64,000 bases of DNA from JBOFWL01 sp051653605 (GCA_051653605.1 JBOFWL010000145.1:124001-188000), one strand, 5' to 3'; positions 1 to 8,401 are shown, counted from the first letter of the stretch. A program made the numbers and translations. The notes: generated from the sequence alone by a model not told the origin.

Positions 1-521
1 CCTATCCTAAAGAATGGCTTGGGTCTCTTGTATGGGTTGATCAAGATGGAACAAATACGCTTCCTTTAACCCTGCCTGCGGGGACAATATGGGTAAGTAA
101 TTTTAGTAGTTCTCAGATATCATATGCTATGCTGAAATCTCATCTGGATGATTTAGAACAATTCCTCGGCGATAATCTTACCCCCGAGGCTAATATAGGT
201 TGGCAATTGATTCAACATCTCAATAACGCAGATTTCTTTGATGAAGAGTATAGAAAAAATCAGAGAATTTTAGTGAAACCAGAACTACTTAAGAGATTAG
301 AAACATATCGATCATTGGGATTTTCTTATCTCTGGGATAATACAAAAGATCGGGAGCTTCAAGCATATTTAGTCGATATCAGAAACTTGAGGCAAGCTTT
401 TATTACGTTATCTTTTTCTCAGGTTAATGATAGTGTTGAAATACTAGAATTATTTAATCCTCTAGAACAAAGAATTTTATCTCAACGCCGCCAATCTTTA
501 GAAAATTCATCATCTCCTTAA
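1..521 (+). CDS. Hypothetical protein, C-terminal part only
   Basis: The reading frame is open from the first complete codon at base 3 to the stop at 519-521, with no need for an internal start, so this is the 3' end of a gene that begins outside the window. About 172 residues are visible. The first part is mixed and beta-like (KEWLGSLVWVDQDG). The rest is helical and charged, with many Leu, Glu and Gln, and ends in a polar Ser-rich tail. I do not recognise a family or a catalytic motif. It is convergent with flaA and ends at a shared bidirectional terminator. Met44 of the visible part could mimic a start, but it has no ribosome binding site. Confidence 0.55.
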   Translation, partial: YPKEWLGSLVWVDQDGTNTLPLTLPAGTIWVSNFSSSQISYAMLKSHLDDLEQFLGDNLTPEANIGWQLIQHLNNADFFDEEYRKNQRILVKPELLKRLETYRSLGFSYLWDNTKDRELQAYLVDIRNLRQAFITLSFSQVNDSVEILELFNPLEQRILSQRRQSLENSSSP

Positions 522-534
522 AAGAGATAAAAAG

Positions 535-564
535 AAAAACCCCTCTAAAATTAGAGGGGTTTTT
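535..564. terminator. Bidirectional intrinsic terminator
   Basis: A perfect 8-bp stem (540-547 with 552-559, CCCCTCTA/TAGAGGGG) closes a 4-nt loop. It is flanked by AAAAA on the left and TTTTT on the right, so it can end transcription from both the upstream plus-strand gene and flaA on the minus strand. Confidence 0.9.
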
Positions 565-580
565 AATTTCATAATACTTA

Positions 581-1579
581 TTAAGCACCTGCTGCTGGAG
601 CTGCTGCAGCTGCAGCGGCTTCTTGATTCGCAGTTCGGAGTTTAAGCATGTTCTTGCGAAGAAGTAATTCTTCAGCAATACGCTTACTCATAACTGATCG
701 TTTGCGGATAGCTTCTGTAGAAATAACTTTCCAGAGCGCTTCGTCATCGATATCAAGATCTTCACGAACAACTGCAAGGTCACTATCGATAGTAATGTCT
801 CTAACATAACCAAAGAAGTGTGGGTTTGTATTGCCTTCGGGTTTGTAGAAAGCCAAGGCATCAAACTTGTAGTAAGGCATAGTGAAAGGATATAAAGGAT
901 TCTTTACAGGTTTCCAATCATTTGCATCTTCTAAGTAGAAAGGATTAACGTAGCTAAGACGTCTCCATCCTTCGTGGAAAATAGATCCAAAACCATATTC
1001 AATAAGTTGATCGTTTTCATTACGAATACGAACACCAGCTGTGTAATTATAGTTAAGACCATAGATCCAAGAACGAACATTTCTTAATTGACCAACGTTT
1101 ACTAACAATCCGATGCTTAAACCAGCATCTTGACCATCATTTTCGGATACATAAGTTCCGTCTGTGTAGTTAGCGTTAAAATAGAAAGGCATAGAAATTA
1201 TAGCCCAGAAAGGGTTAGCCCAAGGTTTAAATGCCAATCGAACACCTAAAACTGTTCCATGTTGTTGACTTGGAGCAGGTTTAATCATAGAATTTTTATC
1301 ATTTTCGGGTGTCTGTGCGGAAGAATTTAATTCAACTCTCCAATTAGACAAATCCCAATCGGCTTCTGCAAATTCAAAATCCGGCCATCCATTAGCACGA
1401 ATATCCAATTCTGGATTTTCTGCAATAGCATTGTTGTAGATTTCCTGATCGCGCTGCATTACTTGTCTGATGTTTTCATCAAAAGTAGTGAAGTCAATCA
1501 AGGTTCTTTCAGCGGCACTCAGTGGCCCGGCAACACCAAGCACCAGCGCAATAGATAAAAGAGCTCTCATGTGACTCAT
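581..1579 (-). CDS. flaA: Flagellar filament outer layer (sheath) protein FlaA
   Basis: FlaA coats or caps the FlaB core of spirochaetal periplasmic flagella. The 332-residue product has an export signal (basic start, then a hydrophobic stretch ending at LSAA, about residue 23). The FlaA-type body is rich in Trp, Tyr and Phe and contains segments such as WANPFWAIISMPFYFN, where family members carry substrate-like beta strands, and a C-terminal basic helix. An AAGGAGAG ribosome site six bases before the first ATG supports the start at 1579; a second ATG three codons later is badly spaced. The last residues are almost only Ala, Pro and Gly, which is odd for this family. The gene stands alone with its own promoter. 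The family call is from memory of FlaA sequences. Confidence 0.86.
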   Translation of the reverse strand: MSHMRALLSIALVLGVAGPLSAAERTLIDFTTFDENIRQVMQRDQEIYNNAIAENPELDIRANGWPDFEFAEADWDLSNWRVELNSSAQTPENDKNSMIKPAPSQQHGTVLGVRLAFKPWANPFWAIISMPFYFNANYTDGTYVSENDGQDAGLSIGLLVNVGQLRNVRSWIYGLNYNYTAGVRIRNENDQLIEYGFGSIFHEGWRRLSYVNPFYLEDANDWKPVKNPLYPFTMPYYKFDALAFYKPEGNTNPHFFGYVRDITIDSDLAVVREDLDIDDEALWKVISTEAIRKRSVMSKRIAEELLLRKNMLKLRTANQEAAAAAAAPAAGA

Positions 1580-1664
1580 AGTCCTCTCCTTAGGAATATT
1601 TTATATCCTTATATATTTGGGAATATTTAGGTTGGTTCTGACAATATCAGAATATCTCTGACAT

Positions 1665-1694
1665 ATTTTGCACGATTTTAGGGGCAACTGTCAA
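1665..1694 (-). promoter_or_regulatory. Candidate housekeeping promoter of flaA
   Basis: On the minus strand a perfect -35 TTGACA (1689-1694) is followed after 18 bases by CAAAAT (1665-1670) as a weak -10. Transcription from here would give a leader of about 80 nt before flaA. Confidence 0.5.
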
Positions 1695-1722
1695 GTAAAA
1701 ACCTATATTTTTCCTCAAGTAT

Positions 1723-1751
1723 TTGTCGGCACGAAGGGGGGCAAAACTTGA
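1723..1751 (-). promoter_or_regulatory. Possible sigma-28-like promoter of flaA
   Basis: Minus-strand GCCGACAA (1723-1730) differs at one base from the sigma-28 -10 consensus GCCGATAA. Upstream TCAAGTTT (1744-1751) differs at one base from TAAAGTTT. The spacing is two bases longer than usual (13 instead of 11), which weakens the call. Confidence 0.3.
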
Positions 1752-1760
1752 AGATTATTA

Positions 1761-2432
1761 TTAATTTTTTTTATTTTTTTGAATCGTTATCGATTCTATG
1801 TTTACCCCTAGATCAAGCCGTTGTTCTTCCCATAAAATAGGGATGCTTCTACCATCAATTAAATAACGAATCGTTTTAACTGGGAAATTTCTTTTAATAC
1901 TATAAAAAAATAACTGCGTATCCCTTGTTGGAACCCCCTCTTGCCAAGAAAGATAAAACTCCGAATTCCAATTAATTATCAATGTTTCTTTTGGTGTATC
2001 GTGGTATATACCAATCATGCGCCCAACAGAATTGTAAGGAAGTCGAATTTGATAATTATCATTTCCAAGAAAATACTGGCGTATATAAGCTTGAAGATCA
2101 CTCTCTGATGAAAATAATCTTAATGACATTCTTTCGGTAATAATTCGATTTGAGTTAAGTCTATCTCCATAATAAAAAGGTTTTGTTGCCCAAAAATGAA
2201 TTCCAAATAGTAAAATAACCAGAGAAAGAATTCCTAAGCTTATTTTAAGAATAATGTTTTTATGAGAATTTACATAACTTACTAAAAGTGATATACATTT
2301 TTTAGCAATAACTACGGTTTTTTCGGCGATGTCTTTTATAAAAATGTTTAATTTCTTCAAAATATCCTTATATTTGAGTTGAAAACCTTCTTTTTTGGAA
2401 GCTGAGGAAGCCTTATCTACCTTTTTTTTCAT
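1761..2432 (-). CDS. Membrane-anchored GerMN-like domain protein
   Basis: The product has 223 residues when started at the ATG at 2432, which follows AAGGGAG by six bases and overlaps the amidase stop by 20 bp; longer reading back into the amidase gene is unlikely to be used. The first 70 residues are very Lys-rich. One membrane segment follows (about residues 63-82, IILKISLGILSLVILLFGIHFW). The outside part carries a pattern like the GerMN domain, including a late DGRSIPILW motif after paired beta strands. GerMN domains occur on envelope proteins with peptidoglycan roles. The position directly after an N-acetylmuramoyl-alanine amidase fits a cell wall job. The exact function is unknown. Confidence 0.62.
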   Translation of the reverse strand: MKKKVDKASSASKKEGFQLKYKDILKKLNIFIKDIAEKTVVIAKKCISLLVSYVNSHKNIILKISLGILSLVILLFGIHFWATKPFYYGDRLNSNRIITERMSLRLFSSESDLQAYIRQYFLGNDNYQIRLPYNSVGRMIGIYHDTPKETLIINWNSEFYLSWQEGVPTRDTQLFFYSIKRNFPVKTIRYLIDGRSIPILWEEQRLDLGVNIESITIQKNKKN

Positions 2433-3576
2433 TAAAAACTCCCTTACCTGTTGTAAAGCCTTGTGTATCATTGTATTCATCGATAAATCTAGCAATTCCT
2501 TTATACATTCCTTCTGCAAGCATCTCATGGTAGGCTACATCTTTCAAACGATTTGCCTCGGCAGTATGAGTTAGATACCCTACTTCCACCAGAACCGAAG
2601 GGACGGTATTATATTTGAGGACGAAAAAGTTTGCTTTACGATAGGCTCCGCGACCAACGCCCCCTCTGGGTTGGATCTCGGGAATTGTTGCATCATAAAT
2701 ATATCCTGCAAGCCATTCTGATTGTTTTCTGGTACCATCTCTAATGAGATCCGCAAGAAGAGAGTAGATATTCTGAGTTTGATCAATGTCTTCCTTAGAG
2801 AAGCCAGCATTTTCAAGCCTTTCGACTTCCAGTGCTTCCGGATCTGATGCTCTTTCTGAGAGAGTATAAATCTCAAAACCTTCCGCACGTCGATTAGGTG
2901 AGCTATTTCCATGAATAGAAACAAATAAAATATTATTTGTCTTAGGTGCTGACCACCGCGCTGTCTTAGAGACTCTTTCTTCAAGGGATATAAAAGTATC
3001 ATTTTTTCGAGTAACAAAAACATTCATATTTTTTTTATTGAGGCGAAATTTTGAGTGAAGGTGCTTAACGATAGACATCACTAGCCATTTTTCGCGAATT
3101 CCATTTGCAATAGCTCCAGGATCTTTTCCTCCATGCCCTGCATCTAGAACAATACCATTAATAGGTATGAAGGGTTGAGGGCCTTGGATAATAGAGGTGT
3201 CTGGCTTGGTAATAGGGCGTGGCACTATAGGAACAGGTGCTATTTCTGGGTTTCGCCGCCTCAAATGGTCTTGAATGACGAGTTCTGGGGTAAGTTCTGC
3301 CGTTTGTTCTCTAATTGCATCCAAGATATCATTAGTGTTTATAAATACCTCATTTGTCTGAGGGGGAGACACTACGGGAATAGGAGGAGGTGGCGGAGGC
3401 ACGATAACTACGGGAGGCTCCGGAGCTGGTGGTGGAGGTGTAGGAGCCGGTGAAGGGCTTTGATTAGTTGATTCTTCAGGAGTTTGTCTTTGAGTAGGAA
3501 GAAAACTTTCTTTAACACGTTGAGGAAAGGTTGGCACAGCTAAAAGAAGCCATAATATAGCAATAACCCGAAGCAT
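2413..3576 (-). CDS. N-acetylmuramoyl-L-alanine amidase (Amidase_3, AmiC type)
   Basis: This zinc enzyme cleaves the amide bond between the muramoyl sugar and the stem peptide of peptidoglycan. The 387-residue product has an N-terminal signal sequence (about 1-19), a Pro-rich spacer (about 40-72) and an Amidase_3 domain from about residue 139 to 375. Visible ligands are His148 in DAGHGG, Glu162 in REKW and His222 in SIHGN; the catalytic Glu331 lies in VLVEVGYLTH. The Pro-rich spacer probably lets the domain reach across the periplasm. The gene starts 3 bp after coaX and overlaps the GerMN-like gene, so it is in one operon with gatB and coaX. Amidases of this type act in daughter cell separation and wall remodelling. 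Confidence 0.92.
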   Translation of the reverse strand: MLRVIAILWLLLAVPTFPQRVKESFLPTQRQTPEESTNQSPSPAPTPPPPAPEPPVVIVPPPPPPIPVVSPPQTNEVFINTNDILDAIREQTAELTPELVIQDHLRRRNPEIAPVPIVPRPITKPDTSIIQGPQPFIPINGIVLDAGHGGKDPGAIANGIREKWLVMSIVKHLHSKFRLNKKNMNVFVTRKNDTFISLEERVSKTARWSAPKTNNILFVSIHGNSSPNRRAEGFEIYTLSERASDPEALEVERLENAGFSKEDIDQTQNIYSLLADLIRDGTRKQSEWLAGYIYDATIPEIQPRGGVGRGAYRKANFFVLKYNTVPSVLVEVGYLTHTAEANRLKDVAYHEMLAEGMYKGIARFIDEYNDTQGFTTGKGVFNEKKGR

Positions 3577-3579
3577 AGT

Positions 3580-4590
3580 TTACTCCTCTAACATTTCTTC
3601 TTCTGATAAAGAAGTTTCATCAATATTAACGCGAAAGCCTTTACCCGAAAATACATTCGATTTTTCAGAAGAATTTTCCAATGGCATCTCTGATTCTGAG
3701 GGAATCTTATATGATTTATCATCTACAGGCACAGGTGGCTCATAGGCAAGTAAACTTGAAAGTGCTCTGATTTCAAGGGGTTCTGCAGTATCAATAAAGG
3801 TTAATCCTAGCGCAACTAAATATTCGTGTACAGAGTGAACACTCCGCATATAAGGGCTTACAGTGTAGGCTCGCCCACCCGTAAGCACAACATTTATATT
3901 TCCCGTTAATGCAGCATCGCGTTGCATTCTTGCTATAAATCCATCTATCATCACCGCATGCCCAATAATAGAACCTGCTGAGAGTGCTTGAGTGGTGTTA
4001 GTTCCAACAATTTTTTCTGGAGAAGGAAGATCCGACAGCATCGGCAAATGCGCGGCTCTAGAAAGTAAGCCTGCATAAGCAGAATCTAAGCCAGGAAAAA
4101 TAACGCCGCCATAAAAAATTCCTTCTTGAGTTATCAGATCAATAGTAGTTGCCGTACCTAGAGAGACTACAAAAAACGCCTCTCTATACATCTCATGAAG
4201 AGCAAAGGCTGCAAGAAGACGATCTGTTCCGATTAATCCAGGTACAGAAGGCCTTTCAAGTGGTATCATTGATTCGAGTACAAAAGGGGAATCTTCTGGA
4301 AGCTCCATCAAGGCTGGATCAAAAGGAAGGTTTGTATCGAAGTCTTCTATAGAAGTATAACCGAAAACCACTCTTAAAGCTAGGAAAACTCTCCAGTTTA
4401 CACAAGAAATTTTCATTTGGGAGTTTCTATAACCTTCGTGGCTTTCTTTTAAAACCTCAAGAAATTCTTCCCACGCTTGAGGCTCAAATAAATCTGGGGT
4501 GGGGCGAGTCTTTTTTGAAATCACCGCACCAGAAGCATCGATCAAGAAAACTTTGACATTTGTATTGCCAATATCAAACGCGGTGGTCAT
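3580..4590 (-). CDS. coaX: Type III pantothenate kinase, with C-terminal extension
   Basis: CoaX phosphorylates pantothenate in the first step of coenzyme A synthesis, usually with K+ or NH4+ and weak ATP affinity. All family motifs are present: FDIGNTN at the start, GTDR with the catalytic Asp, SLGTATTID, GGVIFPG and GGRAYT. The normal domain ends near residue 260. The remaining roughly 75 residues are acidic and Ser-rich and look disordered; this tail is not typical of the family, which is usually about 250-260 residues. The gene follows gatB with one base between them. Confidence 0.92.
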   Translation of the reverse strand: MTTAFDIGNTNVKVFLIDASGAVISKKTRPTPDLFEPQAWEEFLEVLKESHEGYRNSQMKISCVNWRVFLALRVVFGYTSIEDFDTNLPFDPALMELPEDSPFVLESMIPLERPSVPGLIGTDRLLAAFALHEMYREAFFVVSLGTATTIDLITQEGIFYGGVIFPGLDSAYAGLLSRAAHLPMLSDLPSPEKIVGTNTTQALSAGSIIGHAVMIDGFIARMQRDAALTGNINVVLTGGRAYTVSPYMRSVHSVHEYLVALGLTFIDTAEPLEIRALSSLLAYEPPVPVDDKSYKIPSESEMPLENSSEKSNVFSGKGFRVNIDETSLSEEEMLEE

Positions 4591-4591
4591 T

Positions 4592-6028
4592 TTATCCTAG
4601 CTTTTGTTTTAAAATCTTACTAGCAAGAGCAGGATTTGCTTGACCTTTGGTAGCTTTCATTAATTCACCAACAAAAAAGCCAAAAAGTTTATCTCTACCA
4701 GCTTTATATTCTTCAACCTTTGAGGGGTTATCTGCAAGAATTTTATCAATCATGGCCTCTAGGGCGCCTACGTCACTAACTTGCTTTAAGCCTTTTTCTT
4801 CGACGATAGTTCCAGCGCTTTTACCTGTAGTGAGCATTTCTGGGTATACATCTTTAGCAATTTTACCACTAATAGCACCGTCGGCAACAAGAAGAAGCAG
4901 TTCTGCTGTGGCTTCTGGATTGATTTTTTCGATAAATTCTGCAACAGATAGCTTATGTTCATTAATGAGACTCATCATTTCTGTAATAATCCAGTTTGCA
5001 GCTTTTTTCGCCTCTACTTTATGAGAAACAACACTTTCAAAATACTCTGAAAGTAAAGTATCTTCTGAAAGCACGCTACAATCTTGAAGTGGTAGCCCAT
5101 ATTGGTCCATATATCTCACTCGTTTTTCAAAAGGGCGTTCTGGCATTCTGGCTGATACTTCATCAATTTGCTCTTGAGAAAGGACTAAATCGGGAAGATC
5201 TGGGTCGGGAAAGTAGCGATAATCAGCAACAGTAGCTTTAGTTCTCATACCTAATGTTATATTTTTATTAGCATTGTAGAGTCGAGTCTCTTGTTCTACT
5301 TTGCCACCAGATTCGATAAGCTTAATCTGGCGTTCAATTTCATAATCGATTGCTTTTCTTACTCCATTAAAGGAATTTAAGTTTTTAATTTCAACTTTTG
5401 TGCCAAATTCCTTCTGACCAACAGGCCTTACAGAAACGTTAGCGTCACAACGAAGAGAACCTTCCTCGAGGTTGACATCACTCACATCAACATATTTCAT
5501 TAAAGTACGAATTTCTCTTAAATAGAAGTAAGCTTCATCTGAAGTTTTCATATCAGGTTCGGAGACAATTTCTAGAAGAGGCGTACCAGCTCTATTAAGG
5601 TCAACTCTGGAAAAATCCTCGTTATCATTATGGATCAATTTACCAGCATCTTCTTCTAAGTGCATGTGGTGTATGCGAATATCCTTAACAGACCCGTCGC
5701 CCATATGGACATTAACAACCCCTCCTGAAACGATAGGGTGAAAGTTTTGAGTTATTTGGTAGCCTTTTGGTAGATCCGGGTAAAAATAACTTTTTCGATC
5801 AAATCGGGACATTTTATTAATAGAGGATTTGAGAGCCACACCCGCAAGAATTGCTTTCTCCACTGCCCCTTGATTAAGCACCGGTAAAGTGCCGGGGTAT
5901 CCCAGACAAACGGGACACACGGAACTATTTGGTGAAAGACCAAAACTAGTTGGACAGGCACAAAAAACTTTCGTCTTTGTATTAAGCTGAACGTGAACTT
6001 CCAAACCGATAACTGCTTCATAACTCAT
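4592..6028 (-). CDS. gatB: Asp-tRNA(Asn)/Glu-tRNA(Gln) amidotransferase subunit B
   Basis: GatB is the kinase and tRNA-binding subunit of GatCAB, which makes Gln-tRNA(Gln) and Asn-tRNA(Asn) from mischarged precursors in the cytoplasm. The start is taken at the ATG at 6028 (MSYEAVIGLEVHVQL), preceded by GAGGAG at good distance; a longer frame upstream has no ribosome site and covers the promoter. The product has 478 residues. The N-terminal catalytic domain contains GLEVHVQLNTKTKVFC, the Cys-rich CPVCLGYPG segment and YFYPDLPKGYQI. The C-terminal helical YqeY-like tail (about 330-478) binds tRNA. gatA and gatC are not in this window, so the complex is encoded at scattered loci. Confidence 0.96.
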   Translation of the reverse strand: MSYEAVIGLEVHVQLNTKTKVFCACPTSFGLSPNSSVCPVCLGYPGTLPVLNQGAVEKAILAGVALKSSINKMSRFDRKSYFYPDLPKGYQITQNFHPIVSGGVVNVHMGDGSVKDIRIHHMHLEEDAGKLIHNDNEDFSRVDLNRAGTPLLEIVSEPDMKTSDEAYFYLREIRTLMKYVDVSDVNLEEGSLRCDANVSVRPVGQKEFGTKVEIKNLNSFNGVRKAIDYEIERQIKLIESGGKVEQETRLYNANKNITLGMRTKATVADYRYFPDPDLPDLVLSQEQIDEVSARMPERPFEKRVRYMDQYGLPLQDCSVLSEDTLLSEYFESVVSHKVEAKKAANWIITEMMSLINEHKLSVAEFIEKINPEATAELLLLVADGAISGKIAKDVYPEMLTTGKSAGTIVEEKGLKQVSDVGALEAMIDKILADNPSKVEEYKAGRDKLFGFFVGELMKATKGQANPALASKILKQKLG

Positions 6029-6055
6029 GGGATACTCCTCATAAAATACGGAAAT

Positions 6056-6084
6056 ATTATACCATTTTTTAGTATAAAAATCAA
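6056..6084 (-). promoter_or_regulatory. Promoter of gatB-coaX-amidase unit
   Basis: Minus-strand TTGATT (6079-6084), a 17-base spacer and a perfect TATAAT (6056-6061) lie 28 bases before the gatB start. The spacer holds TATACTAAAAAATGGTATA, an imperfect dyad that could bind a regulator. Confidence 0.8.
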
Positions 6085-6101
6085 GGTTAGGGATAAAGTA
6101 C

Positions 6102-6129
6102 AAAAAAACCCGCTACAAGTAGCGGGTTT
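6102..6129 (-). terminator. Terminator of the rpsL-rplQ transcription unit
   Basis: A 10-bp stem (6106-6115 with 6120-6129, AAACCCGCTA/TAGCGGGTTT) with a 4-nt loop is followed on the minus strand by a run of T (6102-6108). It lies 11 bases after the rplQ stop. Confidence 0.92.
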
Positions 6130-6139
6130 AAGAATAGAT

Positions 6140-6502
6140 TTAGTTATCAGCTTCAACAAACTCAACAAGAGCCATTTCTGCACCATCTGTAAGACGTGCT
6201 CCAAGCTTTGTGATTCGAAGATAACCACCCTCTCTATTTTGAAAGCGGGGTGCAATATCATTAAATAGCTTTTTAACAACTGATTCATCATAGATGTCGG
6301 CAAGAACTTGGCGACGATTATGTAAATCAGCAGCTTTTGCTTTTGTAATTAATTTCTCAGCATAAGGACGAATTGCCTTTGCTTTTACTAATGTAGTACG
6401 AATACTTTCATATTTGAAAAGAGATTGGGCGAGGTTTCGGAACAGAGCCTTGCGGGCGCTGCGATTCCGGCTTAATTTTACTGTTTTCTTTCCGTGGCGC
6501 AT
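6140..6502 (-). CDS. rplQ: 50S ribosomal protein L17
   Basis: L17 sits near the exit side of the large subunit. The 120-residue product begins MRHGKKTVKLSRNRSARKAL and keeps the family pattern of an N-terminal helix, then IRTTLVKAKAIRPYAEKLI. The length is normal. It is the last gene of the long ribosomal unit, 12 bp after rpoA, and is followed by a strong terminator. Confidence 0.97.
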   Translation of the reverse strand: MRHGKKTVKLSRNRSARKALFRNLAQSLFKYESIRTTLVKAKAIRPYAEKLITKAKAADLHNRRQVLADIYDESVVKKLFNDIAPRFQNREGGYLRITKLGARLTDGAEMALVEFVEADN

Positions 6503-6514
6503 TTATACGGCTCC

Positions 6515-7474
6515 TTACTTAATACTCAAATTAAACATTGTTAGTTTTTCAGCAATTTCAGTGAGAGACTTTTTGCCAAAATTTTTAATTTTCATCAATT
6601 CATCGGTGTTATAGTTGAGCAACTCACCGATGGTTGCAATATTTTCACTCTGAAGACAATTCAATGAACGGACAGAAAGGTCTAAGCTTTCAACCGATCG
6701 AGAGAGTATCTCATCAGCAGCAGAAGTTGTTTCAGGAATTCCTGGTAATACAGCCTCTTCTACAGGTTCAAAATTGATGAATAGCGAGAAATAATTTTTC
6801 AGGATAACCGACGCATCCGCAACCGCATCAGCAGGTTTAATACATCCACCTGTCCATACTTCGAGCACAACTTTTTCACAGTCTGTACGATCCCCAACAC
6901 GATATTCTTCAATAATAAAGTTTACTCTATCAATAGGAGAAAAAATAGCATCAATGGGTATCACGCTTAATTCATCAACTTTTGCCAAAGCGTCTTCTGC
7001 AGATCTATAACCACGACCAAATTCAATTGTCAAGTCTATAACAAGTTCTGCAGCATTATCTAAAGTAGCAATGACAAAATCAGGATTGGCGATTTCAATA
7101 GTGTTATCAACGATAAGATCTGCAGCCGTGAATAAACCAGGTCCTTTCTTTTGAACACGAATTTTTTTGCTATTAGAGGAATCGTTGAGAAATAGGGAAA
7201 CTTTTTTAAGTGCTAAAATAATGTCTGTAACATCTTCTTTTACACCTTTAATGCTATCAAATTCATGATTTACTCCTTCGATTTTCACCGAAGTAAAGGC
7301 GTATCCTGGAATAGCGCTTAAAAGCACTCTTCGTAGAGAGTTTGCAATAGTTACCCCTACCCCTTTATCAAAGGGGTAGATGAAGAATTTTCCATAAGTA
7401 TCAGTAAATGTTTTTTGCTCGTATTTTAGTTCATAAGGAAGTATGAGATTTGAGAGAAGTTCTCTGTGAGCCAT
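6515..7474 (-). CDS. rpoA: DNA-directed RNA polymerase subunit alpha
   Basis: Alpha forms the dimer on which beta and beta' assemble. Its C-terminal domain contacts promoter UP elements and activators. The 319-residue product has the N-terminal assembly domain (about 1-230, with NSLRRVLLSAIPGYA), a linker, and the C-terminal domain from about 255 with the helix-hairpin-helix signature NFGKKSLTEIAEKL and the DNA-binding Arg in VRSLNCL. It sits between rpsK and rplQ; rpsD, which often precedes rpoA, is absent here. Confidence 0.97.
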   Translation of the reverse strand: MAHRELLSNLILPYELKYEQKTFTDTYGKFFIYPFDKGVGVTIANSLRRVLLSAIPGYAFTSVKIEGVNHEFDSIKGVKEDVTDIILALKKVSLFLNDSSNSKKIRVQKKGPGLFTAADLIVDNTIEIANPDFVIATLDNAAELVIDLTIEFGRGYRSAEDALAKVDELSVIPIDAIFSPIDRVNFIIEEYRVGDRTDCEKVVLEVWTGGCIKPADAVADASVILKNYFSLFINFEPVEEAVLPGIPETTSAADEILSRSVESLDLSVRSLNCLQSENIATIGELLNYNTDELMKIKNFGKKSLTEIAEKLTMFNLSIK

Positions 7475-7498
7475 AAGGTGCCTTCCTTTAAATATTTA

Positions 7499-7888
7499 TT
7501 AAACGCGTCGTTTTTTACGAGGACGGCATCCGTTATGGGGAATGGGGGTAATATCACGGATACTCTTAACGGTAACTCCAGCTGCATCAACAGCACGGAT
7601 GGCAGATTCACGACCAGGACCAGGACCTTTAACACGAACGTTGGCTGTAAGTAGTCCATGGAACTTTGCATCTTCCATTGCTTTTTCACAAGCAAGTTGT
7701 GCAGCAAATGGAGTGCCTTTTTTCGTTCCTTTAAAACCACCAACGCCAGAGCTAGCCCAAGAAATCGTATTGCCATTCATGTCGGTAACTGTAATAATCG
7801 TATTATTGAAGGTAGCTTGAATGTGAACAATTCCTTCAACGATATTCTTTTTATCTTTTCTTCGTTTGCTAGTAGCTTTCGTAGCCAT
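7499..7888 (-). CDS. rpsK: 30S ribosomal protein S11
   Basis: S11 lies on the platform of the small subunit near the mRNA exit. The 129-residue product shows the family core (GIVHIQATFNNTIITVTD, GPGPGRESAIRA) and the basic end PHNGCRPRKKRRV. Length is normal. The gene follows rpsM after 9 bp. Confidence 0.97.
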   Translation of the reverse strand: MATKATSKRRKDKKNIVEGIVHIQATFNNTIITVTDMNGNTISWASSGVGGFKGTKKGTPFAAQLACEKAMEDAKFHGLLTANVRVKGPGPGRESAIRAVDAAGVTVKSIRDITPIPHNGCRPRKKRRV

Positions 7889-7897
7889 GGAAACCTC

Positions 7898-8263
7898 TTA
7901 TTTTTTCTTGATAGCGTTGGCTCGAGGACCTTTCCAAGAACGAGCATTCGTACGAGTGCGTTGTCCACGAACAGGCAATCGTTTTTTATGCCGAAGTCCA
8001 CGATAAGATCCGATATCAATAAGACGTTTAATGTTCATAAGACGCTCTGTTCTGAGATCTCCTTCAACTTTAAACCCTTGATCAATAGCCTCACGAATTC
8101 GGTTAAGTTCTTCTTCAGAAAGCTCACCTATTTTCTTATTCATTTCAATTTTTGCAGATTCTACAATCTTTAATGCAGAATGTCTGCCGATACCATAAAT
8201 ATAGGTCAACCCAATAAAAACAGCTTTGTTATTGGGAACCTCGCGGCCAGAAATACGTGCCAT
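7898..8263 (-). CDS. rpsM: 30S ribosomal protein S13
   Basis: S13 forms intersubunit bridges in the head of the 30S subunit. The 121-residue product begins MARISGREVPNNKAVFIGL and ends in the typical basic tail with RGQRTRTNARSWKGP, which contacts P-site tRNA. It lies between rpmJ and rpsK in the usual order. Confidence 0.97.
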   Translation of the reverse strand: MARISGREVPNNKAVFIGLTYIYGIGRHSALKIVESAKIEMNKKIGELSEEELNRIREAIDQGFKVEGDLRTERLMNIKRLIDIGSYRGLRHKKRLPVRGQRTRTNARSWKGPRANAIKKK

Positions 8264-8272
8264 CTATTCCTC

Positions 8273-8401
8273 CTAAGCTCTCTTTTGACCTTTTTGTCGT
8301 TGCTTGTGTTTGGGATTTTCACAAATAACACGCAACAAGCCGTGGCGACGAATCGTTCGACACTTCTCACACATCGGTTTTACGGATGCTCTAACTTTCA
8401 T
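8273..8401 (-). CDS. rpmJ: 50S ribosomal protein L36
   Basis: This 42-residue gene is easily missed because of its size. The product starts MKVRASVKPMCEKCRTIRRHG and has Cys11, Cys14, Cys27 and His32, the zinc ribbon of the C+ form of L36. It lies between infA and rpsM, the expected place. The 14-bp gap to infA includes a GA-rich ribosome site. The zinc form matters because some bacteria carry a second zinc-free copy; none is seen in this window. Confidence 0.96.
   Translation of the reverse strand: MKVRASVKPMCEKCRTIRRHGLLRVICENPKHKQRQKGQKRA

Noticed and set aside
3175..3453. Plus-strand reading frame rich in Arg and Trp
   Set aside because: It is the antisense shadow of the Pro-rich spacer of the amidase.
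7658..8173. 171-codon plus-strand frame opposite rpsK and rpsM
   Set aside because: Antisense shadow of two conserved ribosomal genes.
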